Source: Verrucomicrobiales bacterium
GTDB lineage: Bacteria > Verrucomicrobiota > Verrucomicrobiia > Verrucomicrobiales > V1-33
Assembly (NCBI GenBank): GCA_028293305.1
Contig: JAQGPD010000628.1
Span: forward strand, 1 to 8,641
Length of the DNA stretch: 8,641 bases
Direction of reading: 5' to 3'
The notes under the pieces were generated by a model, which saw only the letters and a program-made list of their open reading frames with translations, was not told the origin of the DNA and ran no database searches. The position numbers were made by a program, and so were the translations under genes. Positions 6,953 through 8,641 of this stretch are shown in pieces; within the stretch, counting starts at the first letter, position 1, and each line of letters begins with the position of its first letter.

Positions 6953-7665
6953 AAATTGCAGCCCTGCTTTTGAGTCTCAGTCTATTGTTGTCCACGGTCA
7001 GCTTCGGCTTTGGAGCGGACACGATTTATCTCAGCTTGCCCTACCGCGGGCGGGCGGACAGCCCTTTTTTACAGAGCATACAAAATGGAACGACCTATCT
7101 GGAGGACTTTGAGGACAAACTCCTGAATACCCCGGGCTTGAGCACCACCCACGGAATCGTGTTCGATTCGCCAACATTCAGTGCGGATGAGGACGATGGT
7201 AGGTTGGATAACATTGCTTTTGGCTGGTGCCTGTCGGCCAACCCCGGAAATCCGCTTCCCATTGGTTCACCTTTCAGCATGGAAGTCATGCTGGGCCGGG
7301 ATGCGTTTGGGCATTACCCCACCCATTTTGGAGCGCTGTATCTACAGTTCGCCCGAAACGTCGACCCAGAGGGACTTCGTTATTTCCAAGCATTTGATGA
7401 AAACGGCATTCAGATTTTTGATGAACCCTTAACCGCCCTTTCCCCGGTATTAACCGGCGGTGCAAACATATTGGATGCCCGGGGTAACCGCTTCTTTGGC
7501 CTGATCCACGAGTCCGGCATCTCGCGGGTCCTGATGGGGGGAGGCGGCAATTTCGACCACATCCAATACGGTTACGGTTCGATACCCGAGCCTGCGGTCG
7601 GAGTGCTTTCGGGCGTGGCTTTGGGGCTGATTTCGATGCGGCGGAGGAGGCGCGGGCGGTCATGA
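6949..7665 (+). CDS. PEP-CTERM sorting-domain secreted protein, second tandem paralogue
   Basis: 238 residues, aligning without gaps to the preceding protein at about 197/238 identical residues by hand count. Differences cluster in the signal peptide (residues 3-22) and at 136-142 (ARNVDPEG against ATQSAAGS) and 165-174. Signal peptide, acidic motifs, FDHIQYG, PEP at 213-215 and Arg231-235 are kept. At DNA level, 51 bases near the mature N-terminus (7014-7064) and 73 bases covering the anchor (7585-7657) are identical to the first copy, while the middle has many silent changes. It starts within the first paralogue's stop (ATGA) behind a strong ribosome site and ends in ATGA overlapping a third start. 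Both copies look intact, so both are probably made and exported together as surface proteins. Confidence 0.88.
   Translation: MKIAALLLSLSLLLSTVSFGFGADTIYLSLPYRGRADSPFLQSIQNGTTYLEDFEDKLLNTPGLSTTHGIVFDSPTFSADEDDGRLDNIAFGWCLSANPGNPLPIGSPFSMEVMLGRDAFGHYPTHFGALYLQFARNVDPEGLRYFQAFDENGIQIFDEPLTALSPVLTGGANILDARGNRFFGLIHESGISRVLMGGGGNFDHIQYGYGSIPEPAVGVLSGVALGLISMRRRRRGRS
7643..7650 (+). promoter_or_regulatory. Ribosome binding site inside polyarginine codons, for the truncated third ORF
   Basis: The same GGAGGAGG octamer, again from the arginine codons of the anchor and again eleven bases before an overlapping ATG (7662). It shows that the third short frame was once a true downstream gene of this operon rather than a chance ORF. 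Confidence 0.5.
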
Positions 7666-7742
7666 AACCTCCCGCATTTCCGGGCTTTTTCCTTTCCGTG
7701 TTAGTGTTGTCATGGTGCCAGGGTTTGGCGGCGTCTCCCTGA
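7662..7742 (+). pseudogene. Truncated third operon gene: signal peptide only
   Basis: The ATG overlaps the stop of the second paralogue (ATGA) and follows a strong ribosome site. The frame reads MKPPAFPGFFLSVLVLSWCQ then GLAASP and stops at TGA 7740-7742, a 26-residue peptide that is essentially a complete signal sequence with a GLAA cleavage-like end. The stop lies inside the second dnaB repeat, which begins at 7727. The gene body has therefore been replaced by dnaB-derived sequence, with GGCGG at the junction as possible microhomology. The leader differs from both PEP-CTERM paralogues, so the family of the lost gene cannot be told. Confidence 0.65.
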
Positions 7743-7809
7743 CATTCCGGAAGGAGTTCATGCGCTTCGAGGACCGCGAAGGCGAGGTCTCGGAAATCCA
7801 ACAAACTCC
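7727..7809 (+). pseudogene. Displaced dnaB 3'-end fragment (right copy of the direct repeat)
   Basis: It matches 2672-2754 in 79 of 83 positions and still encodes VSLTFRKEFMRFEDREGEVSEI, the DnaB C-terminus with one Pro-to-Ser change. The TAA stop has become CAA. No upstream helicase sequence adjoins it; similarity starts abruptly after the truncated signal peptide. Two of the three changes inside the coding part alter the protein or destroy the stop, which suits a non-functional relic. Either it is the original dnaB end displaced by an insertion that brought its own end, or a copied fragment. Confidence 0.85.
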
Positions 7810-7850
7810 GGACCGCTCAATAACAAGCCAAACCCACCCGCGCCCCGCGC

Positions 7851-7885
7851 GCCTTGGACTGCGGAGACTTGTCTCCGCCTTCCCA
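7851..7885 (+). repeat. Hairpin repeat family member after the dnaB fragment
   Basis: The flank GCCTTGGACTGCG is followed by a perfect eight-base stem GCGGAGAC-TT-GTCTCCGC (7861-7878). The loop is again TT between C and G, as in the block at 164-316, but the stem sequence is different. It begins 41 bases after the right dnaB repeat; the related copy at 2770 begins 15 bases after the left one. Confidence 0.65.
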
Positions 7886-7937
7886 GCCGAAGCTCGCTGA
7901 GGTGTATCTATTCCGACCCGTCAAGCCACGCCCAATC

Positions 7938-8000
7938 AAATCCAGCAAATCCAGCAAATCCAGCAAACCCAAGCCGAAGCCGAAGCCGAGGCCGAGGCCG
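7938..8000 (+). repeat. Two adjacent short tandem arrays
   Basis: Three exact copies of AAATCCAGC (7938-7964) are followed, after six bases, by five hexamers: AAGCCG three times and AGGCCG twice (7971-8000). Read as protein they would give Ser-Ser-Lys and Lys-Pro/Arg-Pro repeats, but no credible gene carries them. The rest of 7810-8047 shows no gene. Confidence 0.7.
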
Positions 8001-8047
8001 ACGTGCGATCAAAATCCCCCTCCAAAAAAAACTCCGAGTCTAACGTT

Positions 8048-8641
8048 TCAATCCGTGTCGGTTTTCCAGCTTTCGGTCAGCTTTTTCGAGGCTGGCTTCC
8101 GGACTTCAAACCGCTCCCCATTCCAGTGGAGGTCGGCGACCCGGGTTCCGAAGGTCCAAATTTTCCCCGCCCCATCGCGGCTGGGAACGTGATTCCACTC
8201 GCCCGCCTCGATGGTGGTGTCCTCCCGGCGACTGCGGAAGTGCAGGTTCCGGTCCACGCCTTCGGGCATGACCTGTTGGGTGACATCCCTCCATTTCATG
8301 CCCAGGATCGTGGCCTGCCGTTCCAGGATGATTGTCTGTTCGGCGCCGGGAGGAATCACCGGCTTGGCGAACGGCTTGGGCATGTGGACAAAAATCAGCG
8401 GTGACTTGTTGGGTCGCGGCAGTTCTTTTGCCCAGGCCATGGAAGTGCCACGCACGTCACCCCCATCGGAATACCAGTGCAGCCATTCGTGCTTGAGATC
8501 CAACCGGTTCCGGTCCGTGCTCAGCATTTCCAAAAGCAGGTTTCTTTGGTTCCTCGGAATATCCGCCAAGTATTTGGGCGGGATGGTCAGCAATGCGTGC
8601 TGAAACGTGTGTTCATCGGCCAAAGCGGTCCCCGGCGCGGC
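8048..8641 (-). CDS. Unrecognised, probably exported protein (N-terminus beyond window)
   Basis: 197 residues are visible and the frame stays open to the window edge, so the start is not seen. The first visible residues AAPGTALADEHTF look like the end of a signal peptide with cleavage after ALA, suggesting an exported protein of about 190 mature residues. A TTG at 8623 could be read as a start but lies inside that leader, so I do not favour it. The body is rich in Trp and in His/Arg motifs: EWLHWYSDGG, SPLIFVHMPKPF, KWRDVTQQVMP, HFRSRRE and WTFGTRVADLHWNGERFEV. There is no membrane segment in the visible part. I recognise no domain; similar proteins may exist in other Verrucomicrobiota, but that is recollection only. 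It converges on the dnaB fragment across 238 non-coding bases, with no clear terminator after its TGA. Confidence 0.75.
   Translation of the reverse strand, partial: AAPGTALADEHTFQHALLTIPPKYLADIPRNQRNLLLEMLSTDRNRLDLKHEWLHWYSDGGDVRGTSMAWAKELPRPNKSPLIFVHMPKPFAKPVIPPGAEQTIILERQATILGMKWRDVTQQVMPEGVDRNLHFRSRREDTTIEAGEWNHVPSRDGAGKIWTFGTRVADLHWNGERFEVRKPASKKLTESWKTDTD

Larger units (their letters stand above)
2672..7809 (+). other. Candidate inserted or rearranged segment bracketed by dnaB 3'-end repeats
   Basis: The outer limits are the two 83-base dnaB repeats, 5055 bases apart. Inside lie the CotH gene, two PEP-CTERM paralogues and a third signal-peptide start cut off at the right repeat. No recombinase, transposase, tRNA or terminal inverted repeat is visible, so it is not a recognisable autonomous element. 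It could be a cargo remnant of an island that used the dnaB end as attachment site, a product of gene-conversion-like copying of the dnaB end, or one unit of a collapsed tandem duplication. Both repeats are followed by a member of the same hairpin repeat family, so the duplicated unit may originally have extended beyond 83 bases. Confidence 0.45.

Noticed and set aside
2672..7809. Classical insertion sequence or transposon
   Set aside because: No transposase or terminal inverted repeats, and an 83-base diverged direct repeat is far longer than usual target duplications.
8020..8047. Intrinsic terminator for the minus-strand gene at 8048
   Set aside because: There is a T8 tract on the transcript strand just past the stop but only a four-base stem ahead of it.
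7854..8192. 112-residue plus-strand frame with Lys-Pro repeats
   Set aside because: Made of the tandem arrays, has no ribosome site, starts inside a hairpin repeat and runs antisense into the minus-strand gene at 8048.

Overview
The window looks like a chromosomal segment of a Verrucomicrobiota-type bacterium. The evidence is a set of PEP-CTERM-sorted secreted proteins, a large secreted protein combining lamin-tail, chitobiase C-terminal-like and CotH domains, and abundant short GC-rich hairpin repeats between genes. This assignment comes from gene content only.

Layout. At the left edge on the minus strand is the N-terminus of an adenosine deaminase (add, cut by the window). A 338-base gap dense in inverted repeats follows, then thrH (phosphoserine phosphatase / homoserine phosphotransferase, minus strand). 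Divergently from thrH runs dnaB, the replicative helicase. Immediately after dnaB comes a segment of about 5 kb holding a CotH-type gene, two tandem PEP-CTERM paralogues (about 83 % identical proteins) and the first 26 codons of a third secreted-protein gene. The last four reading frames are chained by three successive ATGA stop/start overlaps. The segment ends in a second, degraded copy of the last 83 bases of dnaB (79/83 identical, stop codon lost). At the right edge on the minus strand is most of an unrecognised, probably exported protein, open at the window end.

Main result. The CotH/PEP-CTERM operon is bracketed by direct repeats of the dnaB 3' end, and its third gene is cut exactly where the second dnaB copy begins. 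This is the footprint of an insertion or rearrangement into the dnaB 3' end that left dnaB intact. No integrase or transposase is visible. The operon is best read as a surface-protein module: a secreted CotH-family (atypical kinase-like) protein made together with two cell-surface-anchored proteins. That a CotH protein phosphorylates its co-encoded PEP-CTERM partners is a hypothesis, not something the sequence proves.

Finer points. The polyarginine tail codons of each PEP-CTERM gene also form the Shine-Dalgarno sequence of the next gene. The 5' end of the CotH gene appears frame-disrupted, with its signal peptide in another frame. A family of hairpins with unrelated stems but the same C-(AA or TT)-G loop lies in three of the intergenic gaps.
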